Below the pieces are notes generated by a model. The model searched no databases, was not told the origin of the DNA, and saw nothing but the letters and a program-made list of their open reading frames with translations. Both the position numbers and the translations under genes were made by a program. Source: Agroathelia rolfsii (Eukaryota > Basidiomycota > Agaricomycetes > Amylocorticiales > Amylocorticiaceae). Taken from it: a DNA stretch of 64,000 nucleotides. The DNA lies in NCBI GenBank assembly GCA_018343915.1, contig JABRWF010000007.1:1860001-1924000 (forward strand), in the 5' to 3' direction. Below, in pieces: positions 24,760 through 37,310 of the stretch; within the stretch, counting starts at the first letter, position 1, and each line of letters starts with the position of its first letter.

Positions 24760-25553
24760 TTAGATAGACTGCAATGCCCAAAGATCATCCCCCAGATATG
24801 TCGCCGTCTCTACACCCACATCCTTGTTAATCTTGCGCATGTCTTCCGTGCTAAGTTTGGTGATACCAATACCTAGTGGGTGTTCCTTCCCCTCGGCGAA
24901 GATAGCGACAGGAGTGTCCTTGGGTAGGGCTGCGTCCGCGGGCGGTAGATATCCACCCTTGGAGGTTAGACCGGGGCACATCATGGGCGCACCTGCCAGG
25001 AGGAAGCGGATCGCACCCCGATCTACACCAACCTTGGGTAGGATATATGGGTCTGGGAAACAGCAGTGATAGACATTAGATGTTGATCATAAATCAAGAC
25101 GGAAGGAATGCTTGTCATATACGCACACTTCTGAAGGAAGCGTAGGGTAGGGTAGAATGGGCCATCAAAATGTTGGAAGAACATAGGTGTGCCATGAACG
25201 GTATAGATGGAGAGGTGTTCTCTGCTTTTCAAGGCCGAAGCCGACCAGCATCAGTGAGCACTGCGTCAAAAGCAAGCAGAAGAAAAATGAGATGGATAAA
25301 ACACCATTTAACATGAACAAGCGACTCCTTCTTGGGCCAGACGGACTCCAATGTCTCTGGCTCAATTTTCCATTGCGTGAGGATTGAGGCACGTATAGAT
25401 CGTTGTACAGACGACTTCACGGGTGTCTGACCAGCGATGTCAGTGGAAGGAGAGAATCTTTAGGTCCAGGGAAGGATTCAAAGAGTAGATGGCGCAGTCA
25501 AATCAGCTTGTGGTCATTTCACATCCATAATCCATCTCGTACTTCTTGAACAT
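24760..25553 (-). CDS. TMA20: Translation machinery-associated protein Tma20 (MCT-1/MCTS1 family)
   Basis: Ribosome-associated PUA-domain protein that, with its partner Tma22/DENR, acts in recycling of 40S subunits and reinitiation. Four exons: 25553-25543 (only 11 nt, MFK plus two bases), 25457-25305, 25224-25127 and 25052-24760, 555 nt (184 aa), close to the family length of 181. The N-terminal MCT-1 domain shows KSSVQRSIRASILTQW and GTPMFFQHFDGPFYPTLRFL. The PUA domain has VDRGAIRFLLAGAPMMCPGL, VAIFAEGKEHPLGIGITKLS and LGDDLWAL. The junction LQK|YPYILPK uses the GTGCGT donor and gives the expected family sequence. The micro-exon at the start was set by the conserved MFKKF opening. Confidence 0.93.
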
Positions 25554-25932
25554 GGTAGGAAGATGATGACAAGATCGAGCAAGGAACTTGAAAGCGAAAA
25601 CGTACCGTACGGAAGCTTTCATCTCAACTGACTGCTCCAATAGCACTACATCAAGACCATGAGTTGTTTATCCATTACAAGGGAAAACACTACACTGGCA
25701 CCATTGTTTGGTGTACAATTTACGAGTTTCTACAGCGTACATATTTAACAAAAGCAGGTACTAGGCAGGAATACGACAGAATAAGAGAGTTGCATTCGAG
25801 GCGATAACAGTGACTGGAGACTTAGAAGGGGAAAAAAAGGTCAGAGTGAGAAGATACGGACAGAGAAGAGGCAAAAAAAGGGTTATGATCAAGTATTCAT
25901 GTACTTTAGTAGGTTGATTACTTAAAGAAAAA

Positions 25933-28900
25933 TCAAATCTCATCATCTTTGTCCTCGATCTGGGATGGCTTCAACATTCCTGGGATGCGCATGGCCGCGT
26001 CGCGCTCAGCAGCAGCTTTAGCTTGCTGTTCGGCTTCTTTCTCCTCGAGATAGAGCTCCGTGTTGTCATCTCCCGAGAATTCTTTGAGTGAGATAAGGAA
26101 GTCACGCAGAGTGAGTTTGAAGCGGGCCAAATCCGAGCTACTACCAGCTAATGCGGAGACGAAGCGCTGGATTTGTGCACTAGGAATGGAAGGTATTGTA
26201 TTAGGTCTAAAAAAGAGATTGCCTTATATTTCTGACTCACGGCTGCATATGCGAGAACGCAGAAGACAAGAGCTTGACGCAATATTCGCGGAAGAACGTT
26301 TTGTTTGGTGTCCCTTCAGGGGCGTCGCCCTGTGCATAGATCGGAGCATGGATATGATCATTCTCCACAAGGTCGAATAGCCTGGCCAGGACAACACTCT
26401 GTATCCTGAAGCCGCTCTTGTGATCGGCATCTGTAAGGACGTAGAAGATGTCTTGCGTCACGCTTAGGAAATATTGCGAAAAGAATGCATTGGAGACGGC
26501 CTCCTCAGCACCCGCGAAGTTCTGGATGACCTCGAAGCACACTATAAGGTGCTCGTTTCAGTAAATTGCCAGAGCCGAGAAAGGTGAGAATACTAACAGC
26601 TAAGACCAATGTCTGCGATATCACGCATGGTGTGCTTGATGGCCCAGATGATACTATCCATGAACAATTTGAATTGACTCTGGTTCAGGGTCAATAAAGC
26701 TATTGAAACAAAGAGGTTCAATATTTGAAGTCATTATAATACGATCGACCGTAACACTAACCAGGGAAGCAGTGCGCATTGATGGCGCGCAAGAGTTTGA
26801 AGAATCCGGCTCGGTGTTCTGGGAACTCGGAGAAGTCTTGGTTGATCATGGAGAGGGTGGGTTCGAAAATTGCGTCGAGTATGGCAGGAACTTGGGGCGT
26901 CAAAAGGCCCTGAAAAGATTATAAGTGCCTGAAGTTCTAGTGAAACCGGGCATCGACGAACCTGTAGTTTGTTCGTAATGCTGGCCATGACATTGAGTAC
27001 CTCGGCGTCCCTGGCATTGGGAACATTACGGTTGTAATCGCCCAAGATGGCGTCAAGCAAAGGCGGGATAAAGTTCGCCTGAACAGCCTCAAGATCTTGA
27101 GCTTGACGAATGTAGGTCTCCATCAATTTCAAAATCTCTTTCTTGACTGTCCTAAGTTGACGGATCTTTGGTGTCTTTGTCGCAATATCACCTGCACAAA
27201 GTCAGAAAAGTAATAACATTCGCATCAGTTCCACATACCATCACGAGCTACTGTCTCGCTGATAATTCCTGAGACCGCCCTATACAATCCAAGCATGTCA
27301 AGGAAGATACGGCCGACCTGTGGGAGGAAGAAACTGCCAATGGAGGTACATGCTGCAACATTAGTCTTCAACACATTCGCCAGAATTTTAATGTTATCGC
27401 TGTTGCCAAGCACGTCGACATTTTGCGAAGCCTGGGCCATTAATGCATCCCACTGAAACCAAGCTAAGAGCTGAATTCTTCGCCAAAAGATATACCAAGA
27501 CACCTACAGCACTGTTTGGCAACTCCATAAGCTTGAATATGAGTTTTTCTTGCTGGGCTTTGTTCGGTTGGGCAGAGATCATCCAACCAACTGCCTCGTA
27601 GAATGTGTGGACCTGGAGATGGTTGGTGTTTAGTAAAGAAGGTAGACATATGACGACGTACTTGCTGTGGGGAAAGATCAACAGTAGTTCGAGGCAGGTT
27701 TCGTAAAATCTCTTCAACGAAAGGCTCGGTTTCGTGGGCTTGCAACATCACGAAATGTCTTCTGCACTTCTGCGCAATCTTGATGAACGTATCACATGCC
27801 ATGTCCTGAACACCTGTATAAAAAGGGGCAGAAGTCAATTCTTGCTATAGATACAAATGACAATAGAAGACCAACCTTCATGTGACTCGTGCATAAATTC
27901 GAAGAGCTTGTTGACGACTGTCTTCAGGAATCTCCAGTGCGCTTTAAGAAAGCGTGGGTATTGGCCAACGATGTACATAATGTCCGAAGCGACAACGGCC
28001 TTGTTATCCTTGCCCCGTTTCAATTCCACGAGACCAAGCAAGTCCTTGATGACTGTGACCAAGAACCGTTTTTCGGTATCTTCGTCTATGGCAAAGAAAA
28101 ACAAATCAATAGGCATACTTCCATAAAAGTATGTACCACGCACTCATAGCACCCGATATTGATCCTATGGCCCAGCAAAGGGTATTAAGGTTATTCCAAC
28201 TCCATTCCGACCCATCGATTTGCCTAGCCAGCTTTTCGGTGAGGATCTGTTCTGTGTCCGGCACATCAAGATGGGTGAGGAACACTAGCTTGTATGGTAT
28301 CAGCACAGTATTTAAATGGCAAGTAGTAAATAAATAAAAACCCTACCAACTCCCTCATGCTCTTGTAAAGAACAATGGTATCACTCTCCTTCATGAACTC
28401 ACGGACGATTTCACCTTCGTCATTTTCGACGATAAGAACCTAAGAATACCTGGTAAGTGATCCAACTGATTGTAATTTTCACGAGACGGACCTCCTCAGG
28501 CTTAACCATCCTCTCAATCACAACGAGACGAAGATTTGACAAAATCTCGCTATAGATATTCTTCCTGAGATGCATGCCAGGAAGTTGGCCTACCCCAGAT
28601 TGCGCAAGGGTAAGGCCCATGAGAAGGCCACTCTCTCCCATAGGCAGAGCTTGCTGCTCTTCATAGAGCCCACTGACAAGCTTCAGCCAATACTCTAGGC
28701 AGATTTTGAAGATCTCGCGCTCTTCCACTTGAGATATCTTAACCAAGTAGAAGTGAGCATTGAGCAAGACATCCCGAGTTTCGTCTGTCTCCACAGCAGT
28801 CAGGTGGTTCGATAGGAAGTTGCACAAGAATAGTGCCAAGTTAAGCACCAGCTCCTGCTGTGAATCGCCCAAGCTGCCGTATACTTGTGCAAAGTCCGTT

Positions 28901-30064
28901 GTTGGAGGTATCATGCGGTTGATAGCAGCCATCACAAGGCCGAAAAGGATTACGAATTTGGGGTCGTATTCCGGACCAACGTTGAGAGCCGCGATCTCAG
29001 ACAAGCAACGGAAGGTAACATTTCGAAACTCGGGCGTCTCCAGGAATCGGCGCAAAAGGAGATCGATGATCGTGGTTTCAAAGATGAATCCGAGAGGAAT
29101 CCAGGTAAGGAATTTATAGAGTGTCTCCAGAGTGGCCTTGATCAGCGACGGTTTGTTGGCCTCTTCCAAGACCTCGTTGCAAAGTTTGAATATCTCAGAG
29201 AATTCGCCACTGAGTTGATTCTTCAAGCTCTTAGTCTTGGCCTGCGTCATCTGTTCAGCTGAATAGTCGAAGACTTCTTCGGAGAGCAGTCGTAAGATGA
29301 CCATGTTGTTCTCGCATAGAGTGAGGTTCATCTTTGAGGACTCCACAAGCTCCGGGATGAAGGCCGGCCAGTTGTGTGGCCATTCTTGCTTGAGAATCTA
29401 TAGAGGTACGTCAACCATCAGTAACGTATCACAAAGACAGGGAGATGCTTCGACAATCAGACCTGGACTAATGCGAGATTCAATTTGTTAATGTATGTCT
29501 TCTCTCGTCTGAATATAGCCTCATCGGACGAGATCTTCACAGTCACCCCAACGATGAAGTTCCGGATACCTGTGCAGAATTAGTGGCAATCCCACCCGAT
29601 CCCAGCCATGCTTGCATACCCTGTCGCTGGCCATCCGGTAATGTTTTCCACCGAGTAAGGATAAGCTTTTCAAGAATTTGGAGGCCGATATACTGAGTGA
29701 AAAGGTGGATTCAATAAAATGAATAGCACCAATTTTTTTGCTTCCCACACGCTTACTTTTGATTGAGGATTCGAGGAATGTTCTAGGATGTCTGGTACTC
29801 TCGTCCACGCGTCAGGATGTTCTTGAAACTGGGTCAAGATCTGCTGTGCCACTTGGCGCTAAGAAAAACCCGTTAGCGAGTCCACCACCGCATTTTTACA
29901 ACAAGAGAGGAAGAAGTCGCACGAACATCCTGCGATCCAGAGTAGAACGCGGTGACGACCTGATCGAATGTCCCTACGCTGAAGTCTTTTGAGAAATCAA
30001 GGAGGGTCTGAGCAAGTCAGCAGGGCGTCGCGAAAGATCAGCATGCAAAGGCCTTACATCCATC
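25933..30064 (-). CDS. CRM1: Nuclear export receptor Crm1/exportin-1
   Basis: Karyopherin that carries proteins with leucine-rich export signals out of the nucleus with Ran-GTP. Heavily interrupted, with a large central exon at about 29386-28490. The first coding exon is only 6 nt (MD, 30064-30059), then [20 protein letters not shown]. The Crm1 importin-beta N-terminal region includes [24 protein letters not shown] and [20 protein letters not shown]. Later come [68 protein letters not shown] and the central [20 protein letters not shown]. The C-terminus is acidic (QIEDKDDEI). Length is near the usual 1,070 residues. The residue aligned with human Cys528 is valine (codon at 28029-28027, in [13 protein letters not shown]), which predicts insensitivity to leptomycin B. 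Confidence 0.95.
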
Positions 30065-30758
30065 GCGATCTAGGAGGGTGCGGTGGCAAGATCACAGACA
30101 GGGAGCCTTTTGGAGATGTTGAACGTTTCCAGCCAAGCGACCGCTGAGACTAGTGGCGTCCAACTCAACGCGCTGCCGGGCCCAAATCGCGGCCGAGCTT
30201 TGCTTCCGGATCTAATCTAATCTTTCGTCAAAGAAAAAAGGATCTCCTATCACATTTTTGCGTGTCTATCGAGTAGCTATTACAGCTGCCGGCGCAGTTG
30301 ATACAAGTACACAAGAATATGACCAGCTAAGACCTTTGTTATAGAAGAGACAGATGGAGAAAGAGGAAAGGGAAAAAGAGACTTGAGAGACAACTATACG
30401 GCTTTTGGATTTGTGTATGGCAAGTATCAAACGGATCTGGTGTAGGTAGTAATAATAGGAAATAGGAGAGCCTTGTCCCGGTACACGTACACAGTGAGAG
30501 TAAGAAGAGACAGGGTATAAGGGGGTGGCTGCTGGAGGCACAAGAGACGAGCCTAGGGGCAAGTATAAAGCCCAAGCTCAGGGAGGACAAATACATATCC
30601 AGAAAGGTATCAATGGCATGACAAAAAGAGGAAGAGAAAAGAAAAACTGATGTATTGGGTCGAGTTGTATGTGTAAATACTTAACCTAGAGTTGATTTGA
30701 TTTATTCATAATTCGTCATGAATTGCATATCGTTAAGAAAAAACGGAAGCCATTAGAT
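30065..30758. other. Intergenic between Crm1 and the Pumilio gene
   Basis: About 690 bp: the Crm1 5' flank and the 3' UTR of the RRM-Pumilio gene, which is AG-rich on the plus strand. No gene. Confidence 0.5.
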
Positions 30759-33700
30759 TCATGCATGGTAGGCGCCCATCCCCTGAGGACCCTGCTGGTA
30801 CGCCTGATAGAGATAGTTTTGATACATTTGCGGCTGCATGTTGGGAGGAGCCATGCCTGGCGGCGTCTGACTGGTCATACCCATGATTGGGTTGGAACCC
30901 GTCATGGGCGATTGGCCGCCGTAAGGAACGCCCTGGCCGGGGGCGGGCGACATGCCACCCTGCAAGGCATTGGAACTTCCAGTACGACGCAGTGTCGCCG
31001 TGCGAGGCGTAGACGCATCAGGCGTGCGTATTCCAAAGGGACTGAATGGGTCCGTCGAAGGAGAGAAGGTGCCATTGGGGTTCGGCCCCGGGGGCAGACC
31101 ACCATTCCCTTGTCGGCCATACCCAGGGTCAATGTGGAGTGGTGGGGCAGATTGCGGGTTTTGTCCTCCCATCTGAAGCGAAGCCATCATGGACGCCAAT
31201 CCCTGGTCATTGGAAGGATAGCCAGTGGGCAAACCAGGAAGTGTGTATCCACTAGGGGACGAGCGTTTAGGCCCCGGCTGCTGCTGAGGAATGGCATTAT
31301 AGGTAGGCTGGAAGCTCGGGACGGGGAGGCCAACTTCTTCAATGAGACGACGATAAGCCTGAGTGGCGATAACCTTGAGCTCAATCAAAACACGCTTGGT
31401 AGCCTCAACGTATGACTCCTTTGCTACGGGATCGAGGAATGGACTAGTGAGGATCTTGTGTACAACAGCAACGCCGTTGACTTGATCGCCAAGGACATCC
31501 GTGAGGACGTGGTCGCCAGGAGAGGAGAACAACGCATCGACGATCTGCGTAGACGCGGCGGGCTCGATCTTTTGGTTGACGATCCTCAGCACCGTGAGCG
31601 ACGCGAGCTTGTGAGTGCAGAGGTGCGAGAGGTGGGGCGTGAAGCGAGGAGCTAGCAAGTTGTAGCGCGAAGGGAAGCCAGAGCTATCGAGCAACCAGGT
31701 GAGCAAGAGAGCACCGTTAGGGTTCGTCGCTAAAGGAATTGAGTTCAAGATAATCGCGGTTGCGACCCTGCGCTGCTGGCTAACAGTGATGTGGGGGCTC
31801 TCTAGACATGCTCGCATGCTACGCGCACCGAAGCGACCTTGCGCCACTTCCCAAATACGGTCCACCATAGCATCGAAGATGAAATCATTGTTGGGGTAGC
31901 CGAAGCGGAGACAGCATCTTATGAATACCATTTAGATAAATGGTGAAACAAATGAGGATCGGAGAAAGGATGCTCACTGTACAACATAATTGCCAAACTG
32001 GTCAAGAAGTAAAGGAGGTGCATATGGCCTCAGGTTTTGAGTGATCAAGGCCACTTCCTCTGGTGATTGTGCACATTCGATAATTTTCTGGGCAGCCCAA
32101 GTGCCGTTTTTGTGGATGCCGATCATGGCCAAGTGAGGGCCGAGGCGCTCAAGCATAGCAAAGCGGGGGGTGGAAGAACATTTCTCAAACAATTTTTGTA
32201 CAACCTAAAGGCAACTATGAGATGATGGTCTAAAAAACTTCTGAGATGCTAAAAGGACTTACAGTATTGCCAAGCCAATCTGAAGCAAGGTCAACAATCT
32301 CGCCATCCAGGAAGTCTCCCGAAACTTGATCGACGTCCTCGACTGACATGGTCCCCGAATCGAGTCTCTTGCGTAGCTCACGAAGCTTAGCCGCATCCCA
32401 GCGGCGGCTGTTCGGGCGGTCAGATACAAGGGGGATAGTCGTGTAGTACATGATGGGCGGACGGATGTCACGCAAGCTCTCCACGTCGCCATCGGACTCG
32501 GGGGCGCCAGCGCTCAGCTCTTTCATAATCATCATCTGCTCAGTGACCGAGGCCACCCATCCACCACCGCCAAGCTTTGACTCAGAAACGTATCCATGTC
32601 CACCCGACGCAATCATGCTCAGAAGCAAGTTGGAACGATAGTTTTCGACGGCACCGCCAAGGACCTGCTGATCGGCAGGGAAGGTAGAGGCACCCTTGAT
32701 GTTACGCAGAGCATGGATGGTAGCCCCAACGCTGAGATCGCCAATACCCTGGACGACGACGGGTGCCTCATCCACACCCGTCTCAGAACCATTCTTGACG
32801 GGGACTTTCGCGAAACCGATGCGAATGGCGCCAACGTCGCTTCCAAGAACATCACGCCCATTCAAAGCCTTGCGGGCCCTGACGGCATCATCCAAACGCT
32901 CGAAGTTGACTGAAGACAGGAACATGGTTAAATATTACATTAGTGGAAACAGGATCAAACGATAACATACTGAAACCACAGTTTTTATGGGTTAAAACAC
33001 GTGCAGACTCAATAGGTCCATAAGGACTGAATACGCTCAAGATGGTTGCAGGCGTCGTAGTCGAGGGAATAGAGCCAATCCACAGTGCTCTCGTGGGCGT
33101 AGACTGAAGCTGAGCCTCCATGCCGCTCATAGCAGCTGTAGCGACGGTGTTCTTACCCGGGCCGGCCATAGCAGGCGGCCCAGTGACCGTCGAGCCCTTA
33201 GCAGGTGCAACAGGAGCACTATCTGCCTTGCCGAAACCAATACGCACGGTTTGGCCGTTGGGCATGCCAATATTACCGCCCAAGCGATTAAGAACGTCTT
33301 CCTTAGCGCGGATAGCGTCGGCCTGCTCGACAAAGTTGACAAAGCCACATTCCTACAGAATGAAAAGAAGATAACCGGTCAATAACATGTTCACATTTTA
33401 TAGGAAAAAGAAAAAGATTGAAGAGACCGGAAATAAAAATAATGACCTTTTCCGGCAACAGCCGCAGACTCTCGATGGCACCGTATGGCGCAAAGACGTG
33501 GATAAGCTGTTCGCTGGTCACTGCGCTATCCAGGTTGCCAATCCAAAGGGACCTCGTTGGCGTCTGGATCTGGGAATTGTCCTGTTTGGGTGAGACGGAA
33601 CGGCCCTGCGAGCCTGGCGCGGCCAAGTATGCCGAAGCACGGCTTTGCGAGTTGTCACTACCGGTATAGATGAGGTTAGGAGACGTGCGCGAGTTGACGA

Positions 33701-34995
33701 TGTTCTCGGTTCTGTACATGCCAGTCAGACCAGCAGCGGTCAAACCCGAGTTCTGAGACGGGAGCTCGTTCAAATACGCAGATTGCTGAACCTCCGCGCC
33801 GGCGGCGCGACGTTGCAGAGAGCGCATGGGATCATCGAGATTGCCCACCGAGATGGCACGAGGACGGGACGCCAAAGTGGGAGGCGTAAGAAGATCGTTC
33901 TGTTTAAAGTTCTTGGTCATGTATGGATCATAGTTGGTTTCGTTGACGGGTGCATATGTATTGATCGAGTTCATACGGGGGCGAGTATAGTTGGAAGGAC
34001 TATCGTAGTTGGCAAACATCTCCTCCTCGTCCTCAGCCGCCATAGGCGTGCCCAGGAGAGAGCCCGGGTTTGAACCCCTGACACGATAAGGATTGGATAC
34101 CGTGTTGGCACGCAAGCGTGAAGAAGGGTTAGCCAAGTTCCCCGCAATGGCCGCCTGCGCCTGGTTGCGCAATTCGGAGAGGGTCGCTGCAGGAGGCTGA
34201 CGCAAGCTATCGTCTAAACCGAGGTAACCAATAGTTTTAGTGTGGAAATCATTGAAATCCTCGCTGTCAGATGTCACGGATCGCGACTCATCCGGGACAG
34301 AAAATCCGTTACCAGTGTCATTATTGGATGACATCCATGACGATGCAAAGAGCGAGGGACCAAATGCGTTGGAGAGACCAGCTGAAGGCAAGGTGAGCGA
34401 ACCTGAGCGCAGACGGCTATGACGCTCATTGGAAACCACGGTACCCGCAACGGGAGCCGCCGTAGCAGAATGACGTAAAGTAGGCCGGACCGAAGCATTC
34501 AATGAAGCAGCGGCGGATTGCTGCCTCAATTGCTCGGACAGCGTTTCGCTCGAAGTAGGTGCCCGGCTGAGCGGATTCGTTGTCACTGCGAAATTCTGCG
34601 CAGCCAGCTGTACGTTAGAAGGCAAGGTTCCGGCCCTTGCCCGACGAAAACCGGGAGCAAAATTGTTGGGAGGAAGGGTTGTAACAGTAGTGGTATCCTT
34701 GGACAAGTCCTCTGGTCCACCAGAGGGTAAGCCACGCAACGCGGGCGGTCTGTACCTCGCAGCGCCAGCACGTTGCTGTTCCTCGGCCTGAAGTTCCATT
34801 GCCCTTTTTGATTGCCAAGACACAAATACAGGAAACAAACAAGGATACAGTCGCAAGTCAGACGATGCAATACAAGATCGTATCTGACCGACAAACGGAC
34901 CTTTTCGCATAAGCAGCAGAAGGGGCTGGAGGCGGGGTTTTTCCAGAGGAGATCCCACGTGGATAGGAGCCAGTGTTGTCGGCGGATAGAGACAT
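30759..34995 (-). CDS. RRM-Pumilio RNA-binding protein (Jsn1/Puf1-Puf2 type), 1288 aa
   Basis: Post-transcriptional regulator expected to bind mRNA 3' UTRs. Six exons: 34995-34901, 34803-33447, 33352-32971, 32909-32263, 32204-31978 and 31917-30759, 3867 nt, phases consistent. The N-terminal 450 residues are disordered and Ser/Asn-rich with short Arg-Ser sites (NTVSNPYRVRGSNPGSL). Two RRMs follow: RSLWIGNLDSAVTSEQLIHV with ECGFVNFVEQADAIRAK, and RALWIGSIPSTTTPATIL with CGFINFERLDDAVRARK. Pumilio repeats come next: SDWLGNTVVQKLFEKCS, HKNGTWAAQKIIECAQ, LLDQFGNYVVQCCLRFG and DQVNGVAVVHKIL. The C-terminus is Gln/Pro/Gly-rich and ends QGMGAYHA. RRMs before the PUF array are the Jsn1/Puf1-Puf2 arrangement, which in yeast acts on membrane- and mitochondria-associated mRNAs. 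Exact PUF repeat count was not determined. Confidence 0.92.
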
Positions 34996-37310
34996 TATAC
35001 GATGATGTGGTGCAACAAAAAAATCAAGATTAGGGATTACGGATGTGCAGAACGTGAATGCGATTTCTTTTTTGACACGGAAAACAGACAAGCCGCGTAG
35101 GAGTGCGAACTGGGCCTGCCACCGATGGGGGAAATTGCGTGTCGTGTAAACAAGAAGCTATACGACGGAATGTACTATTGGGATGGGCTAAGGAAGACCA
35201 AATTTCTACGGATGGTGGAGAAAACGGGTGATCAGATATGGGGTTACATGGAGTAGCCGAGACGACCTACAGCTATTACTAGTGTAAAGCCTCCAAGGAC
35301 AGACGATTAGGAAAACAAGAGGGCACAGAGGAGGGAGGAGAGTAAACAGGCCTAGGGAATTTGCGAAACGACTGCCGGAGGGATGTGGCTGGCGTGGCGT
35401 ACTTTTAAACTCCGCCGTGGTGCGCTGCAGTGAGTTGCAGCTCACCCATGTGGCTGCCGCTCACCTGGCCGCGCCCTCCGAATCCGCATCTCTCCCTCCT
35501 GGCCCTCTTTGACTGTCCCCTATCCCGGCCGAGAGGACAATTTGGAAAATGGCCTTGTCTGACCGGCCCAGATGCGCTTCTCACAGCGCCCGATGCTCGC
35601 TTGAGCCAAGCGAGGCTATTAAAAAGGCCATAAATGCTGGCGACAAATTCTCGGGTTGCTGTACTAGTATTTCCGTGGCTTTCGTCCGACGACCGAATGA
35701 CCGACCGAGTTCAAGAAGTTTCCTATAAGAACGTAACAACCATGGTATCTGCAACGCCACAGTGCCTTTGCCCTTTCTTGATATGGATTCAGTCCTGAGT
35801 GCATCGTTCTGATATGCATACATCCTATAGCACCTACATCTGCATTTGTCCGTTCCTCTGGCAATTTATTACGTTCTTATCAGTATGAATAGAGTCATGA
35901 TTAACTCACATGACAATCCATGTCTAAAAAAGAAAGGTGATATCGGTGCAGCTTACTGAAGCCGTTCTACGGCTTTTCCACTGGCCAGCAAAGCCGCAGA
36001 GAACTCCTTCCAATTCAAATGGAGGGATCTGACGACAGCCATGATTCAGTATCGTCCCAACACGGCCAGCGCATCAACATCTCTGCCCCGTCACGAGACT
36101 CCACGTTTACTCCTTTATATACAAACATGGATTGCAATCATGATGGATCATCTGCCCAGGTCCCCAATGGTCCAGTTTGCATTTTTGAAGCGTGCCTGGA
36201 GTCTGGGGGAAAGGGGACATCCAGCCCCTTTTCCCTATACACAATCTACGAACAGAAACCTACTGGCGAAATTGAATGTGAAGAAGCCTCTAGGTTTTCG
36301 GATTCCCCCAATCTAATAACATGCAATTAACCTTTCTTTGGCCCGCAAATTTAACTCCCTATTCCCGTCGTCCGTCCCCGTCAGCTGTCCAATGATATCC
36401 TCATCACGAAGAGCCTGTGCTCCATTTCCCATCATGCACCAAGTCCCAGGCGTAATAATAATAGCTGGTGCGAACACGCCCACCAACGCCGTCATCATCG
36501 TAATCAGGCAGGCTATCTAAAACAGCATCAAGCGCTGGCCGCAGCAGCAATATGATATGTACACATTACATACCATTAAAACGTTTTCCTCGTAAGAAGC
36601 AAAGGGCTATAACATACAGTCGTAAAAGTGGAAAATCTGAAAGACAGCCCTAGGATGAAAACGACGAGTAGCAGAAAAAAGAGAAAGAAAAATTCCAAGT
36701 GGGCCATTTATACTAAATCCTGCTACTATTTCAAACATTCCTCTTTTCTAGGAATTTTGGACTATGATATATATATGTATAGAAGGGAGTAGTGTGTATG
36801 CGTATATCAAAGTATATATGGAACTTTAAATCACATAACGCTTGACAGCGCGTGCGTGCAAGACCAGGGGAAAAACAAAAAGAATTTTTTCGCAAGAGAA
36901 TGATAAAGCCGAAACAAAAACGTTCGAGCATATCAGTAAAAAAGAGCTAGGATTGGAGGGTATGGATAGTATTGTGGCCTTGACGACGAACAAAAAGATG
37001 CGCTAGGGGAAAAAATCGTTATGTGAAATGGGCTCAAAATGTACGATATATAGAAGAGGAGAAAGAAAAAGACACTAAAATTGTATTGCTGTCGTTAGAG
37101 GTGCATATAGAATTGGATTGAGCTACATAATCTAGAGAAAGGAAAAGAAAAGAAAAGGCTCAGCCATGAGATGATTCAGGCCGAACATCATGTGCGAAGA
37201 AAGTGAAGTGAATAAAGACATGTGAAAAAAAAAAGCAACGGAGACGGGGGCAAGAAGTCATCATCATTTGAAATTGGCAATAGAAGAAGGCCATGTAAGT
37301 AGGCGGTTAA
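34996..37310. other. 2.3-kb gap, no supported gene
   Basis: Holds the promoter of the RRM-Pumilio gene and the 3' flank of the next gene. A 103-codon plus-strand frame at 36019-36330 opens MEGSDDSHDSVSSQHG but shows no motif and no splice partner, so it is not called. The last 600 bp before 37311 are A-rich, as in a 3' UTR. Confidence 0.45.

Noticed and set aside
36019..36330. Plus-strand 103-codon frame opening MEGSDDSHDSVS
   Set aside because: No motif, no splice partner, and flanking sequence looks intergenic. Transcript data would be needed.
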